DNA of 64,000 nucleotides. It comes from an uncultured Roseburia sp. (lineage in GTDB: Bacteria; Bacillota; Clostridia; Lachnospirales; Lachnospiraceae). The first letter of the stretch is position 1. Each line of letters opens with the position of its first letter. This document shows positions 45,093 to 53,620 of this stretch, in pieces. The position numbers and the translations under genes were made by a program. Below the pieces are notes generated by a model that worked only from the letters and a program-made list of their open reading frames with translations, made no database searches and was not told where the DNA came from. The stretch spans positions 124,001-188,000 of the forward strand of contig CANSKO010000001.1 in the NCBI GenBank assembly GCA_947647505.1. The letters are read 5' to 3'.

Positions 45093-45887
45093 TTAAAAAT
45101 CGGTCAGATTGGCCGCTCTTTTTTCCAGAAACGCGCCCATGCCTTCTGCCTTGTCATGCGTGGAGCAGGTGATGCCGAATAAGTTGGCTTCCATTTCCAC
45201 TGCGTTTTTGATATCCATGTCATATCCGTTGTTAATCGCTGCCTTTGCAATGGAAACGGCATAGCTGCCTTTGGAAATGATTTTCTTTGCCATTGCAGTC
45301 GCCGTCGGCATCAGTTCTTCTTTTGCAACGACTTTGTTGACAAGGCCGATGCGGTACGCTTCATTGGCGTCGATATTGTCACAGGTGAAAATCAGCTCTT
45401 TGGCGCGGCCCATGCCAACGAGACGCGCGAGGCGCTGCGTGCCGCCGAATCCCGGGATAATGCCAAGACCGCATTCCGGCTGTGCAAAGCTTGCGTTGTC
45501 AGAAGCGATGCGGATGTCGCATGCCATGGCGATTTCACAGCCGCCGCCAAGCGCAAATCCGTTGATGGCAGCGATCGTTACCTGGCGCATGTTCATCAGT
45601 TTGAAAAACGGAACGGATGCGCGCATGCCAAACGCCCTTGCCTCTGCCGCGGTGAAGTTTGCCATTTCCGCGATGTCAGCTCCGGCTACAAACGATTTGA
45701 ATGCATTGTCTTTCTTGTCCGGGCCGCCGGTTAAGATGACAACTTTGACGTCGTCTCTCGCTTCGATTTCGGTCAGGACTTCGTTCAATTCGTCCAGCGT
45801 TTCGGAGTTGAGCGCATTCAAAGCAGCCGGTCTGCTGATTTTGAGAACCGCAATTTCATCTGCGATTTCTAAAACTAAATTGTTCAT
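45093..45887 (-). CDS. Enoyl-CoA hydratase/crotonase family protein
   Basis: A 264-residue enzyme. It has the crotonase catalytic Glu pair, in GGGCEIAMACD and QPECGLGIIPGFGGTQRLARL, and an oxyanion-hole region around AGADIAEM. The second motif is very like clostridial 3-hydroxybutyryl-CoA dehydratase (Crt). AGGAGG is 8 bases before the ATG at 45887; the ORF extends upstream without signal. No thiolase, hydroxyacyl-CoA dehydrogenase or butyryl-CoA dehydrogenase gene is beside it, so a fatty-acid or butyrate role is open. Confidence 0.88.
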   Translation of the reverse strand: MNNLVLEIADEIAVLKISRPAALNALNSETLDELNEVLTEIEARDDVKVVILTGGPDKKDNAFKSFVAGADIAEMANFTAAEARAFGMRASVPFFKLMNMRQVTIAAINGFALGGGCEIAMACDIRIASDNASFAQPECGLGIIPGFGGTQRLARLVGMGRAKELIFTCDNIDANEAYRIGLVNKVVAKEELMPTATAMAKKIISKGSYAVSIAKAAINNGYDMDIKNAVEMEANLFGITCSTHDKAEGMGAFLEKRAANLTDF

Positions 45888-45913
45888 TGGAAGTACCTCC
45901 TGTTTTGAAATGT

Positions 45914-45938
45914 CAGACGCGCTTTTGGCGCGCGTCTG
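45914..45938 (-). other. Hairpin in the crotonase mRNA leader
   Basis: CAGACGCGC and GCGCGTCTG form a perfect 9-bp stem around a 7-base loop. It lies between the promoter at 45961-45989 and the ribosome site at about 45896-45901. No T-run follows on either strand, so it is not a usual terminator. Confidence 0.6.
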
Positions 45939-45960
45939 CGTGTTTGCAGCTGTCGGAATT

Positions 45961-45989
45961 ATTATACACCTGTCCGCAATGTTTGACAA
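45961..45989 (-). promoter_or_regulatory. Sigma-A promoter of the crotonase-proC operon
   Basis: On the - strand: TTGTCA, a 17-base spacer, then a perfect TATAAT. It points to the crotonase gene with a leader of about 65 bases. Confidence 0.85.
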
Positions 45990-46102
45990 TATGTGGAATG
46001 CTGAAATGAACGCGCAGGAAGCGGCGTTTTGGACCGGGAATCCAAAAGAAAGCCGGGGAAGATGAAAAAGGAGGCGGCGTAAAAATTAATCGCAGGGAAT
46101 GC

Positions 46103-46131
46103 TTGCATATCGTTGGAAAAGATGCTATGCT
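46103..46131 (+). promoter_or_regulatory. Promoter of the toxin-antitoxin pair
   Basis: TTGCAT (46103-46108), 17-base spacer, TATGCT (46126-46131). It lies 24 bases before the antitoxin start. Typical antitoxin autoregulation sites would overlap it, but I see no clear palindrome. Confidence 0.65.
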
Positions 46132-46154
46132 GTTTGTGGAAGGAAGTGGTTCAA

Positions 46155-46460
46155 TTGGCAGAAACTTCAAATTTTCCCGCATGTGTGGAACCCGAAATTG
46201 CAGAACGGGCGGAGCAGGTGCTGGGGCGTCTTGGAATTCCATTGTCGAATGCAATCGGCATGTTTTTAAGGCAGGTGGTATTGCAGCATGGCATTCCTTT
46301 TGAAATGAAGCTTCCGCAGGAGGTGCCTCTTGCGTACGGCTCCTTTGCCAGAGAACAGTTTGACGCGGAGATTGAAAAAGGCGTGGAGGATATGCGGGAA
46401 GGCAGGGTATATCCGTTGGAAGCCGTAGAAGAAGAGATGAAGAGGGATTACGGAATATGA
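46155..46460 (+). CDS. RelB/DinJ-type antitoxin
   Basis: A 101-residue protein with the RelB/DinJ ribbon-helix-helix start: VEPEIAERAEQVLGRLGIPLSNAIGMFLRQVVLQHGIPFEM. The C-terminal half is acidic and likely unfolded until bound to toxin. TTG 46155 is chosen because GGAAGGAAG is 8 bases upstream; an ORF ATG at 46113 would lie inside the promoter. It overlaps the toxin gene by 4 bases. Confidence 0.85.
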   Translation: MAETSNFPACVEPEIAERAEQVLGRLGIPLSNAIGMFLRQVVLQHGIPFEMKLPQEVPLAYGSFAREQFDAEIEKGVEDMREGRVYPLEAVEEEMKRDYGI

Positions 46461-46789
46461 ATTGGAATATCTTATATACGGCCGGGGCAAGGCGTGACCT
46501 GCGCAACATATACGAATATATTGCATATGATCTGCTTGTGCCGGACAAGGCGGAAGAACAGACGCGGGGGATTATGAGAGAGATCCGTGCGCTTGAAGCA
46601 ATGCCGATGCGGTATTTGCTGTATGATGAAGAGCCGTGGTACAGCGCGAGGCTCCGTTTCTTTGTCGTGGATCGCTATCTTGTGTTTTATATGCCGAACG
46701 AATCGAAAAATACGGTAAACATCGTCCGCATTATGTATGGCGGAAGGGACATTCGAAGGCAGTTGAGCGAGGCGGCAGTGGAATATTAA
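46457..46789 (+). CDS. RelE/ParE-family toxin
   Basis: A 110-residue protein with the RelE/ParE pattern: ILYTAGARRDLRNIYEYIA at the start, a central MPMRYLLYDEEPWYSARLRFFVVDRYLVFYMP and IVRIMYGGRDIRRQL at the end. RelE toxins cut ribosome-bound mRNA and ParE toxins inhibit gyrase; the sequence does not settle which. The ATGA overlap with the antitoxin suggests coupled translation. A terminator follows. Confidence 0.85.
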   Translation: MNWNILYTAGARRDLRNIYEYIAYDLLVPDKAEEQTRGIMREIRALEAMPMRYLLYDEEPWYSARLRFFVVDRYLVFYMPNESKNTVNIVRIMYGGRDIRRQLSEAAVEY

Positions 46790-46816
46790 ATGGTGCGGCG
46801 TAAGTCGGAACGGAAA

Positions 46817-46856
46817 AAGGCATATTGGAGGTTGTATATCCAATACGCCTTTTTTC
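46817..46856 (+). terminator. Terminator after the toxin-antitoxin pair
   Basis: AAGGCATATTGGA pairs with TCCAATACGCCTT (one wobble pair) around a 9-base loop. A T-run (TTTTTT) follows. The 311 bases 46790-47100 hold only this hairpin, the PTS promoter and its leader; I see no gene there. Confidence 0.85.
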
Positions 46857-46974
46857 TGTGTGACGTCCGACCTGTTTTGCATCCTGAAAAATCTGTATAA
46901 ATCCGGTTGGAAAGAAGTGATGCAAAAAGAAGGAAAAAGTGTTGCCGGGCATACGGAAAGTTTTGATAAATAAC

Positions 46975-47003
46975 TTGTAAATGGGAATGGGGTATGCTAT
47001 TAT
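46975..47003 (+). promoter_or_regulatory. Promoter of the PTS operon
   Basis: TTGTAA (46975-46980), 17-base spacer, TATTAT (46998-47003), preceded by TGC as an extended -10. A leader of about 90 AT-rich bases precedes the IIA start. I see no clear antiterminator hairpin pair or cre site in the leader. Confidence 0.75.
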
Positions 47004-47100
47004 ATTATTCAGTTATTAAAATTTTATAAAGAATCAGTAACGCATAATAAAACGATCCGTGAAAAAAATATAAATAATAGTGGAAACGGAGGGAAGCAGT

Positions 47101-47583
47101 ATGGGATTGTTTGATTTTATGAAGGGTAAGAAAGGAATTGTAATTGCAGCTCCGGTGAAGGGAGAATGCATTCCGATCAGCGAGGTGCCGGACCCTACTT
47201 TTGCGGAAGAAATTCTGGGAAAAGGAATGGCGATAAAACCGGCGGAGGGGAAATTTTACGCGCCGGCGGACGGCACGGTTACGACGCTTTTTCCGACGGG
47301 CCATGCAGTGGGACTGACGACTTCGGACGGGGTGGAGCTTCTGATTCATGTGGGTCTTGATACGGTTCAGCTGAAAGGGCAGTTTTTTACGACGAAAGTG
47401 GAAGTGAACCAGACGGTGAAAAAGGGCGATCTTTTGCTGGAAGCGGATCTCGAGGGAATCAGCGGCGCAGGGTACAATACGGTGACGCCGGTTTTAATCT
47501 GCAACAGCCCGGATTACTCCAAAATTGAATGCAGGACGGAAGGCATGGCGGAAGCCGGCGATGAAGTCATTACCTGCGCATAA
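47101..47583 (+). CDS. crr: PTS glucose-type EIIA component
   Basis: A 160-residue phosphocarrier of the glucose EIIA family. His68 (PTGHAVGL) and His83 (LLIHVGLDTV) are in place; His83 is the phosphorylated residue. ATG 47101 follows GGAGGG; the ORF extension to 47080 is not supported. It accepts phosphate from HPr and passes it to the EIIB domain of the EIICB protein at 49543. Confidence 0.93.
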   Translation: MGLFDFMKGKKGIVIAAPVKGECIPISEVPDPTFAEEILGKGMAIKPAEGKFYAPADGTVTTLFPTGHAVGLTTSDGVELLIHVGLDTVQLKGQFFTTKVEVNQTVKKGDLLLEADLEGISGAGYNTVTPVLICNSPDYSKIECRTEGMAEAGDEVITCA

Positions 47584-47594
47584 GGAGGGACGCT

Positions 47595-49208
47595 ATGGTT
47601 AAGTGTACCGGAAAAAGCGTTTTGAAGGGAATTGCCGTCGGCAGATTATACGTATATCGGAAGAAGGAATTTACCCTTGTGAAAACGCATGTGGATGATG
47701 TGGAAGGGGAACTGAAGCGATTTGATCTGGCGGTAAACGAAGCGGAACGGCAGCTTGAGACTTTGTATCAGGAAGCGCTGGAAAGCGTCGGAGAAGCGGA
47801 AGCGAAGATTTTCGAAGTGCATGGAATGATGCTGGAAGACGAAGGATATCTGGAAGACATTAAGGATATCATAAAGAACAACTGCAACGCGGAATATGCG
47901 GTGAAGGAAGTCGGGGACAACTATTCACAGATGTTTGCCGCTATGGATAATGAGTATATGCGCGCCAGAAGCGTAGATATTCTGGATATTTCGAATAAGG
48001 TAATCAATATTCTTGCCGGAGTGGGAGACGATTCCATTAAATCGGATGAGCCGGTCATCCTTCTGGCTGATGATCTGACGCCAAGTGAGACGATTTCCAT
48101 GGATAAAGACAAGGTGCTTGCGTTTGTGACGATTCACGGTTCCGCCAATTCCCATACGGCGATTCTGGCGAGAAGCCTGAACCTTCCGTCTCTGGTGGGC
48201 ACGGATGTGGCGCTTTTGGATGAATATCACGGACAGATGGCGATTGTAGACGGATTTCAGGAAGAGCTGATTATCAATCCGCTGGACGACGTATTAAAAG
48301 AACTGACCGAAAGAAGAGAAGCGTGGATCAGCGAGACGGAGAGCTTAAGAAAGCTGATCGGCCAGGACAATGTGACGACGGACGGCAGGAAAATCAACGT
48401 TTACTGCAACATCGGCGGCGTGGAGGACGTTGGCCGCGTACTGGAATCCGACGGCGGCGGCATCGGCCTGTTCCGAAGCGAGTTTCTGTATCTCGGAAGG
48501 GACAGCGCGCCTACGGAAGAAGAGCAGTTCGAAAGCTATAAAGCCGTTCTGGAAAAGATGAACGGAAAGAAGGTCATCATCCGTACGCTGGATATTGGCG
48601 CGGATAAGAAGGCGGATTATCTTGGACTTGATCCGGAAGAAAATCCCGCTCTGGGTTATCGGGCCATAAGGATCTGTCTGAATCAGCCTGATATTTTCCG
48701 GACGCAGCTTCGCGCGATCTACCGCGCGAGCGCATATGGGACGGCTGCCATTATGTTTCCGATGATTATTTCGGTAGAGGAAATTCGAAAAATCAAAGGA
48801 ATTGTAGAAGAAGTAAAGCGCGAGCTTGCTTCTGAAGATATTCCAATGGGCGATGTGGAGCTTGGCATTATGATTGAGACGCCGGCCGCTGCGGTAATCA
48901 GTGATGAACTTGCAAAAGAAGTGGAATTTTTCAGCATTGGAACGAATGATCTGACGCAGTATACGCTGGCGATTGACAGGCAGAATCAGAAGCTGGAATC
49001 CATCTGCGATACGCATCATCCTGCGATTTTGAAATTGATTCAGATGACAATAGAGAACGGACACAAAGAAAATGCGTGGGTAGGCATCTGCGGAGAGCTG
49101 GCCAGCGATACCAGCCTGACAAAGACGTTTGTGGATATGGGCGTTGATGAGCTGTCGGTTTCCCCCACTTATGTGTTGGGACTTAGAAAAGCAATCAGAG
49201 AGATATAG
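47595..49208 (+). CDS. ptsI: PTS enzyme I (phosphoenolpyruvate-protein phosphotransferase)
   Basis: A 537-residue enzyme I. The phosphorylated His lies in GSANSHTAILAR (His187), and the PEP-binding region shows GGGIGLFRSEFLYL. The C-terminal TIM barrel is complete. It starts the PTS phosphate relay from PEP. AAGGAGGG precedes the ATG. Unusually, the general PTS proteins here are grouped with one specific permease. Confidence 0.96.
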   Translation: MVKCTGKSVLKGIAVGRLYVYRKKEFTLVKTHVDDVEGELKRFDLAVNEAERQLETLYQEALESVGEAEAKIFEVHGMMLEDEGYLEDIKDIIKNNCNAEYAVKEVGDNYSQMFAAMDNEYMRARSVDILDISNKVINILAGVGDDSIKSDEPVILLADDLTPSETISMDKDKVLAFVTIHGSANSHTAILARSLNLPSLVGTDVALLDEYHGQMAIVDGFQEELIINPLDDVLKELTERREAWISETESLRKLIGQDNVTTDGRKINVYCNIGGVEDVGRVLESDGGGIGLFRSEFLYLGRDSAPTEEEQFESYKAVLEKMNGKKVIIRTLDIGADKKADYLGLDPEENPALGYRAIRICLNQPDIFRTQLRAIYRASAYGTAAIMFPMIISVEEIRKIKGIVEEVKRELASEDIPMGDVELGIMIETPAAAVISDELAKEVEFFSIGTNDLTQYTLAIDRQNQKLESICDTHHPAILKLIQMTIENGHKENAWVGICGELASDTSLTKTFVDMGVDELSVSPTYVLGLRKAIREI

Positions 49209-49220
49209 GAGGAATTTTCC

Positions 49221-49478
49221 ATGAAATCATTTCAGTATACAATAACGGATGAACTCGGCATTCATGCAAGGCCGGCCGGTCTGCTGGTAAAGCTGGCGGG
49301 AGGCTATCAGAGTGACATTGTGATCGTCAAAGACGGCAAGGAAGCAAATGCCAAACGAATTATGGCGCTGATGGGATTGAGCGCGACGAAAGGCACAGAG
49401 ATTACCATTAAGGTAGATGGTCCGGATGAAGAGGATGCTGCGAAAGCGGTGGAGGATTTTCTGAAGGCTAATCTATAG
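49221..49478 (+). CDS. ptsH: PTS phosphocarrier HPr
   Basis: An 85-residue HPr. The PTS phosphorylation site His15 is in GIHARPAGLL. The second, regulatory site is not conserved: position 46, Ser in Gram-positive HPr, is Arg (codon CGA at 49356-49358, in NAKRIMALMGL). RBS AGGAGG. It lies 12 bases after ptsI. Confidence 0.95.
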   Translation: MKSFQYTITDELGIHARPAGLLVKLAGGYQSDIVIVKDGKEANAKRIMALMGLSATKGTEITIKVDGPDEEDAAKAVEDFLKANL

Positions 49479-49542
49479 ATTTTAAATCGCTAATTGCTTC
49501 GGCGCCAGGGCGGAGCTAAAAAACAAGGGGGTAAATTTTTTT

Positions 49543-51012
49543 ATGATGAAATATTTACAGAAGTTAGGGAAGTCTCTTATGCTTCCTGTTGCAGTCCTTC
49601 CTATCTGCGGTATTTTGATGGGTATTGGATATGCATGCTGTCCGGCAACCATGCAGGGCGGCGAGATGGAAGGATTTTTGAATCTGTTTGGATTCTTTCT
49701 GGTAAAGGCCGGCGGTGCGCTGATTGACAATATTCCGATTCTGTTTGCAATTGGCGTAGGCGTAGGTATGGCGGAAGACAACGACGGAGCTGCTGCAATT
49801 TCAGCGCTTGTATCCTGGCTGATGGTTACGACGCTCTGCTCTACAGGCGTAGTTACGACGCTTATGCCGTCTGTTGCAGATGATGTGGCAAAGACGATTG
49901 CTTTCGATAAGCTTCCGACGAATGCTTTTACAGGTATTCTTACCGGTATCATCGGCTCTCTTTGCTACAACAAGTTCAAAGGCACGCAGCTGCCGGAGTG
50001 GCTTGCATTTTTCAGCGGCAAACGTTGTGTGGCAATTGTATCGGGCGTTGTTTCCATCATTGCTGCAGCAATCCTGTACTTTGTATGGCCTTTGATTTTC
50101 GGCGCTCTGGTTGCGCTTGGAAACGGCATTGTAGGACTTGGCGCTGTTGGTTCCGGTCTGTATGCATTCCTGAACCGTCTGTTGATTCCGATCGGTATGC
50201 ACCATGCGTTGAACAACGTATTCTGGTTTGATACGGTTGGACTTGGCGATCTTACTTACTTCTGGGGCGGACAGACGAGCGCTGACGTTTCCTGGAGCCT
50301 TGGTATGTATATGTCAGGATTCTTCCCTTGTATGATGTTTGGTGTTGCAGGTGCGGCGCTTGCTATGGTACATACGGCAAAGAACAAGAGTGCAGCAATT
50401 GGTCTTGTATCCTCCGCAGCGATTTGTGCGTTTGTCTGCGGTGTTACGGAACCGTTTGAATTCGGTTTCATGTTCACGGCTCCGGTTCTGTATGTAATCT
50501 ATGCAATCCTTTACGGTGTGTTTACTGTTATTACGACGCTTGTTGGATTCCGTGCAGGATTCAGCTTCTCGGCAGGCGCGACAGACCTTGTTTTCTCAGC
50601 GTCTCTGCCGGCAGCGCAGAATACGTGGATGATCATCCCGCTTGGAATTGCAGCGGCTGTTGTATTCTACATCGTATTCCGTTTTGCGATTACGGCGTTC
50701 GACTTAAAGACGCCGGGTAGAGAAGATGAAGATCTGGAAGCAGAGAAGCGCGTTGTTCTTTCCAACAATAACTTTACAGAGGTTGCAAAAGTCGTTCTGG
50801 AAGGACTTGGCGGAAAAGAAAACGTAAAATCGCTTGATAACTGCGTTACAAGACTTCGTCTTGAGATTAACGATTATACAAAAGTGGATGAGAAAAAGAT
50901 CAAATCAGCGGGCGTAGCGGGCGTTATGCGGCCAAGCAAGAATGCCGTTCAGGTAATTGTAGGCACAAAGGTTCAGTTCGTAGCTGATGAAATGAAAAAG
51001 ATGTTGAAATAA
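49543..51012 (+). CDS. PTS glucose/N-acetylglucosamine-class EIICB permease
   Basis: A 489-residue sugar permease. The first ~390 residues form the EIIC membrane domain, starting MMKYLQKLGKSLMLPVAVLP, with GMHHALNNVFWFDT in the middle. EIIB follows from about residue 405 with the phospho-Cys in LDNCVTRLR (Cys434). There is no fused EIIA; the separate IIA gene is in the same operon. Codon use is visibly different from the neighbours (more GGT, GCT, TCT, CGT). Sugar specificity, glucose versus N-acetylglucosamine, is not clear. GGGGG stretches 15 bases upstream serve as ribosome site. Confidence 0.88.
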   Translation: MMKYLQKLGKSLMLPVAVLPICGILMGIGYACCPATMQGGEMEGFLNLFGFFLVKAGGALIDNIPILFAIGVGVGMAEDNDGAAAISALVSWLMVTTLCSTGVVTTLMPSVADDVAKTIAFDKLPTNAFTGILTGIIGSLCYNKFKGTQLPEWLAFFSGKRCVAIVSGVVSIIAAAILYFVWPLIFGALVALGNGIVGLGAVGSGLYAFLNRLLIPIGMHHALNNVFWFDTVGLGDLTYFWGGQTSADVSWSLGMYMSGFFPCMMFGVAGAALAMVHTAKNKSAAIGLVSSAAICAFVCGVTEPFEFGFMFTAPVLYVIYAILYGVFTVITTLVGFRAGFSFSAGATDLVFSASLPAAQNTWMIIPLGIAAAVVFYIVFRFAITAFDLKTPGREDEDLEAEKRVVLSNNNFTEVAKVVLEGLGGKENVKSLDNCVTRLRLEINDYTKVDEKKIKSAGVAGVMRPSKNAVQVIVGTKVQFVADEMKKMLK

Positions 51013-51061
51013 GAAAGAAATTCGGCGCATATCGTCAGATGGCGTCAAATTCCCTGGCACG

Positions 51062-51094
51062 ACGGAGACTCCTTTTTGGGGTCTCCGTTTTTTA
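51062..51094 (+). terminator. Intrinsic terminator after the PTS operon
   Basis: ACGGAGACTCC and GGGGTCTCCGT pair around a T-rich loop with one mismatch. TTTTTT follows. Confidence 0.85.
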
Positions 51095-51101
51095 TCGTCT
51101 G

Positions 51102-51122
51102 CACAGACGGCAGATGTCTGTG
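51102..51122 (+). other. Short inverted repeat upstream of the glnS promoter
   Basis: CACAGAC-GGCAGAT-GTCTGTG is a perfect inverted repeat with 7-base arms and 7-base spacer. It ends 9 bases before the -35 element. It may be an operator or chance; no known family is recognised. Confidence 0.4.
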
Positions 51123-51131
51123 ATATTTAAC

Positions 51132-51160
51132 TTTACAATTTTTCCCCTTTCCATTATAAT
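51132..51160 (+). promoter_or_regulatory. Sigma-A promoter of glnS
   Basis: TTTACA (51132-51137), 17-base spacer and a perfect TATAAT (51155-51160). The glnS ATG is 31 bases downstream. No T-box leader fits in this short distance. Confidence 0.85.
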
Positions 51161-51190
51161 AAGAGCATCTTAAAGGGAAGGAACAAAAGA

Positions 51191-52864
51191 ATGGAACGCG
51201 AAACAGAATCCAGAAATTTTATAGAGCAGATCATTGAAAAAGATTTATCGGAAGGGACCTGTAAAACAGTCTGTACGAGATTTCCTCCGGAGCCAAACGG
51301 TTATCTGCATATCGGACATGCGAAATCCATACTGCTGAATGCGGGGCTTGCAAAGAAATATGGCGGAACCTTCAACCTGCGCTTTGATGACACGAATCCG
51401 ACGAAAGAAAAGATCGAATTTGTTGATTCGATTCAGGCGGACGTAAAGTGGCTTGGCGCGGATTGGGAAGACCGCCTGTTTTTTGCGTCCGATTATTTTG
51501 GACAGATGTATGAAGCGGCCGTTACGCTGATTCGAAAGGGCAAAGCCTATGTTTCGGATCTTTCGGCCGATGAAATCCGGGCATACAGAGGGACTTTGAC
51601 GGAGCCGGGCAGGGAAGATCCATCGGCCAACAGAAGCGTGGAAGAGAATCTTGCGCTGTTTGAAGCGATGAAAGACGGCGCGTATCAGGACGGCGAGAAG
51701 GTGCTGCGCGCCAGAATCGATATGACGTCTCCAAATATGAATATGCGTGACCCCGTCATTTATCGCGTGGCGCATATGGAGCATCACAATACGAAGGATG
51801 CATGGTGCATTTATCCAATGTATGATTTTGCGCATCCGATTGAGGACGCGATCGAGGGCATTACGCACTCCATCTGCACGCTGGAATTTGAAGATCACAG
51901 ACCGCTGTACGATTGGGTTGTGCGCGAGCTGGAATACGAATATCCGCCAAAGCAGATCGAATTTGCAAAGCTGTATCTGACGAATGTCGTAACCGGAAAG
52001 CGTTACATCAAAAAGCTGGTGGAAGAAAAGATCGTAGACGGGTGGGACGATCCAAGGCTGGTGTCCATTGCGGCGCTTAGAAGAAGAGGCTTTACGCCGG
52101 AATCAATTCAGAAATTTGTGGAGCTGTGCGGCGTATCAAAGGGCAACAGCTCTGTGGATTATGCGATGCTGGAATACTGTATACGGGAAGACCTGAAATT
52201 GAAAAGGGCGCGCGTTATGGCCGTTTTAGATCCGGTGAAAGTCATTATCGACAATTACCCCGAGGGGGAGACGGAAGAGCTGACTGTCGTCAATAATATG
52301 GAAAATGAAGCGCTTGGCACGCATACGGTTCCGTTTTGCCGGGAATTGTATATTGACAGGGAAGATTTCAGGGAAGAGCCGCCCAGGAAATATTTTCGTA
52401 TGTATCCGGGCAATGAGGTGCGTCTGATGCAGGCGTATTTCGTCACCTGCAACAGCGTTGTCAAAGATGGAGATGGAAACATTACGGAGATTCACTGTAC
52501 GTATGATCCGGCAAGCAAAGGCGGAAACAGCCCGGATGGCAGAAAGGTAAAAGGGACGATTCACTGGGTTCCCGCGCCGTATGCCAAAGCCGTGGAAGTA
52601 CGGCTGTATGAGAATATCGTGGATGAGACGCTTGGCGTGTACAATGCGGATGGCAGTCTGAATTTAAACCCCAATTCGCTTACCGTTTTGAAAAACTGTT
52701 ACGTTGAGCCGTATGCGGCGGAAGTGGAAGCCTATGACAGCTTCCAGTTTGTCAGACAGGGATATTTCTGCGCGGACGCCAAAGATTCTACAAAGGAGCG
52801 TCCGGTGTTTAACCGGATCGTATCTTTGAAGAGCTCATATCGGCTGCCGGAGCAGTCAAAGTAG
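51191..52864 (+). CDS. glnS: Glutaminyl-tRNA synthetase
   Basis: A 557-residue class I synthetase. The HIGH motif lies in [15 protein letters not shown] and is followed by NLRFDDTNP, both typical of GlnRS. The KMSKS-equivalent loop, usually VMSKRKL, is read here as [12 protein letters not shown], before GWDDPRL. The C-terminal anticodon-binding beta barrels are complete. It charges tRNA-Gln directly. GGGAAGG lies upstream. A typical Firmicute often uses GatCAB instead; presence of glnS does not exclude that. Confidence 0.94.
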   Translation: MERETESRNFIEQIIEKDLSEGTCKTVCTRFPPEPNGYLHIGHAKSILLNAGLAKKYGGTFNLRFDDTNPTKEKIEFVDSIQADVKWLGADWEDRLFFASDYFGQMYEAAVTLIRKGKAYVSDLSADEIRAYRGTLTEPGREDPSANRSVEENLALFEAMKDGAYQDGEKVLRARIDMTSPNMNMRDPVIYRVAHMEHHNTKDAWCIYPMYDFAHPIEDAIEGITHSICTLEFEDHRPLYDWVVRELEYEYPPKQIEFAKLYLTNVVTGKRYIKKLVEEKIVDGWDDPRLVSIAALRRRGFTPESIQKFVELCGVSKGNSSVDYAMLEYCIREDLKLKRARVMAVLDPVKVIIDNYPEGETEELTVVNNMENEALGTHTVPFCRELYIDREDFREEPPRKYFRMYPGNEVRLMQAYFVTCNSVVKDGDGNITEIHCTYDPASKGGNSPDGRKVKGTIHWVPAPYAKAVEVRLYENIVDETLGVYNADGSLNLNPNSLTVLKNCYVEPYAAEVEAYDSFQFVRQGYFCADAKDSTKERPVFNRIVSLKSSYRLPEQSK

Positions 52865-52876
52865 ATGGGAGGATTT

Positions 52877-53620
52877 ATGGAAAAGGAAACAGATTTTATC
52901 TTTACGAAACGAATTCGCTGTACCGTTTGCGATCAGACGTTTGGAGCGAGAACGATCAAAAGCGGAAGTCTGCGGCGTCTGGGGGCGGATTTTGACCTGC
53001 GTCCGCGCTTTCGGTATGTGGATGCGCTGAAATACGAAGTATATTCCTGTCCGTTCTGCGGATATTCCGCCATGAGCCGTTATTTTGAAAACCTGACGAA
53101 GACGCAGAAAAATCTGGTGCGGGAAAATATCAGCAGCCGGTTTACGTCAACGTCGGATCAGCCGCCGGAGACGATTGATTACAAAACAGCCATTCTGCGC
53201 TTTAAGCTGGCGCTGCACAATTCCGAAGTCAAGCGTGCGAGGCTGAGCGAGATGGCGTATACGTGTCTGAAAATTTCCTGGCTGTATCGTTCTTATCTGG
53301 AGGAGTTACAGGAGCATCCGGATGATTCGGTGCAGAAGGAAGAGCTTGAAAAGGCGAAGGAAGCCTATTATAAAAAAGCATATGAAGCGTTTAAAGAAGT
53401 GATCGCGACAGAGGATTTTCCGATCTGCGGCATGGATACGAATACGATGGATTATCTTCTGGCGGCGCTGGCATGTCATTTCAAAGAGTTTTCCTATGCC
53501 TCGAAGGCGGTCAGCAATATTTTGTCGTCGCAGACGGCGGACCGGCGGATCAAGGACAAGGCGCTTGAGTTGAAAGAAGCAGTTGTGGAAGGACTGAAAA
53601 AAGAGGACGCGAATGCATGA
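52877..53620 (+). CDS. DUF2225-family protein with two CxxC motifs
   Basis: A 247-residue cytoplasmic protein. It has CTVCDQTF near residue 13 and CPFCGYS near residue 53, likely a zinc ribbon, followed by a long helical region with TPR-like pattern. ATG 52877 is chosen over ATG 52865 because GGGAGG lies just upstream. It matches what I know as DUF2225. Function unknown. It ends inside the next gene (8-base overlap). Confidence 0.8.
   Translation: MEKETDFIFTKRIRCTVCDQTFGARTIKSGSLRRLGADFDLRPRFRYVDALKYEVYSCPFCGYSAMSRYFENLTKTQKNLVRENISSRFTSTSDQPPETIDYKTAILRFKLALHNSEVKRARLSEMAYTCLKISWLYRSYLEELQEHPDDSVQKEELEKAKEAYYKKAYEAFKEVIATEDFPICGMDTNTMDYLLAALACHFKEFSYASKAVSNILSSQTADRRIKDKALELKEAVVEGLKKEDANA

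Noticed and set aside
46918-46972. Short frame of 17 codons upstream of the PTS promoter
   Set aside because: Too short, without recognisable product and ending before the promoter.
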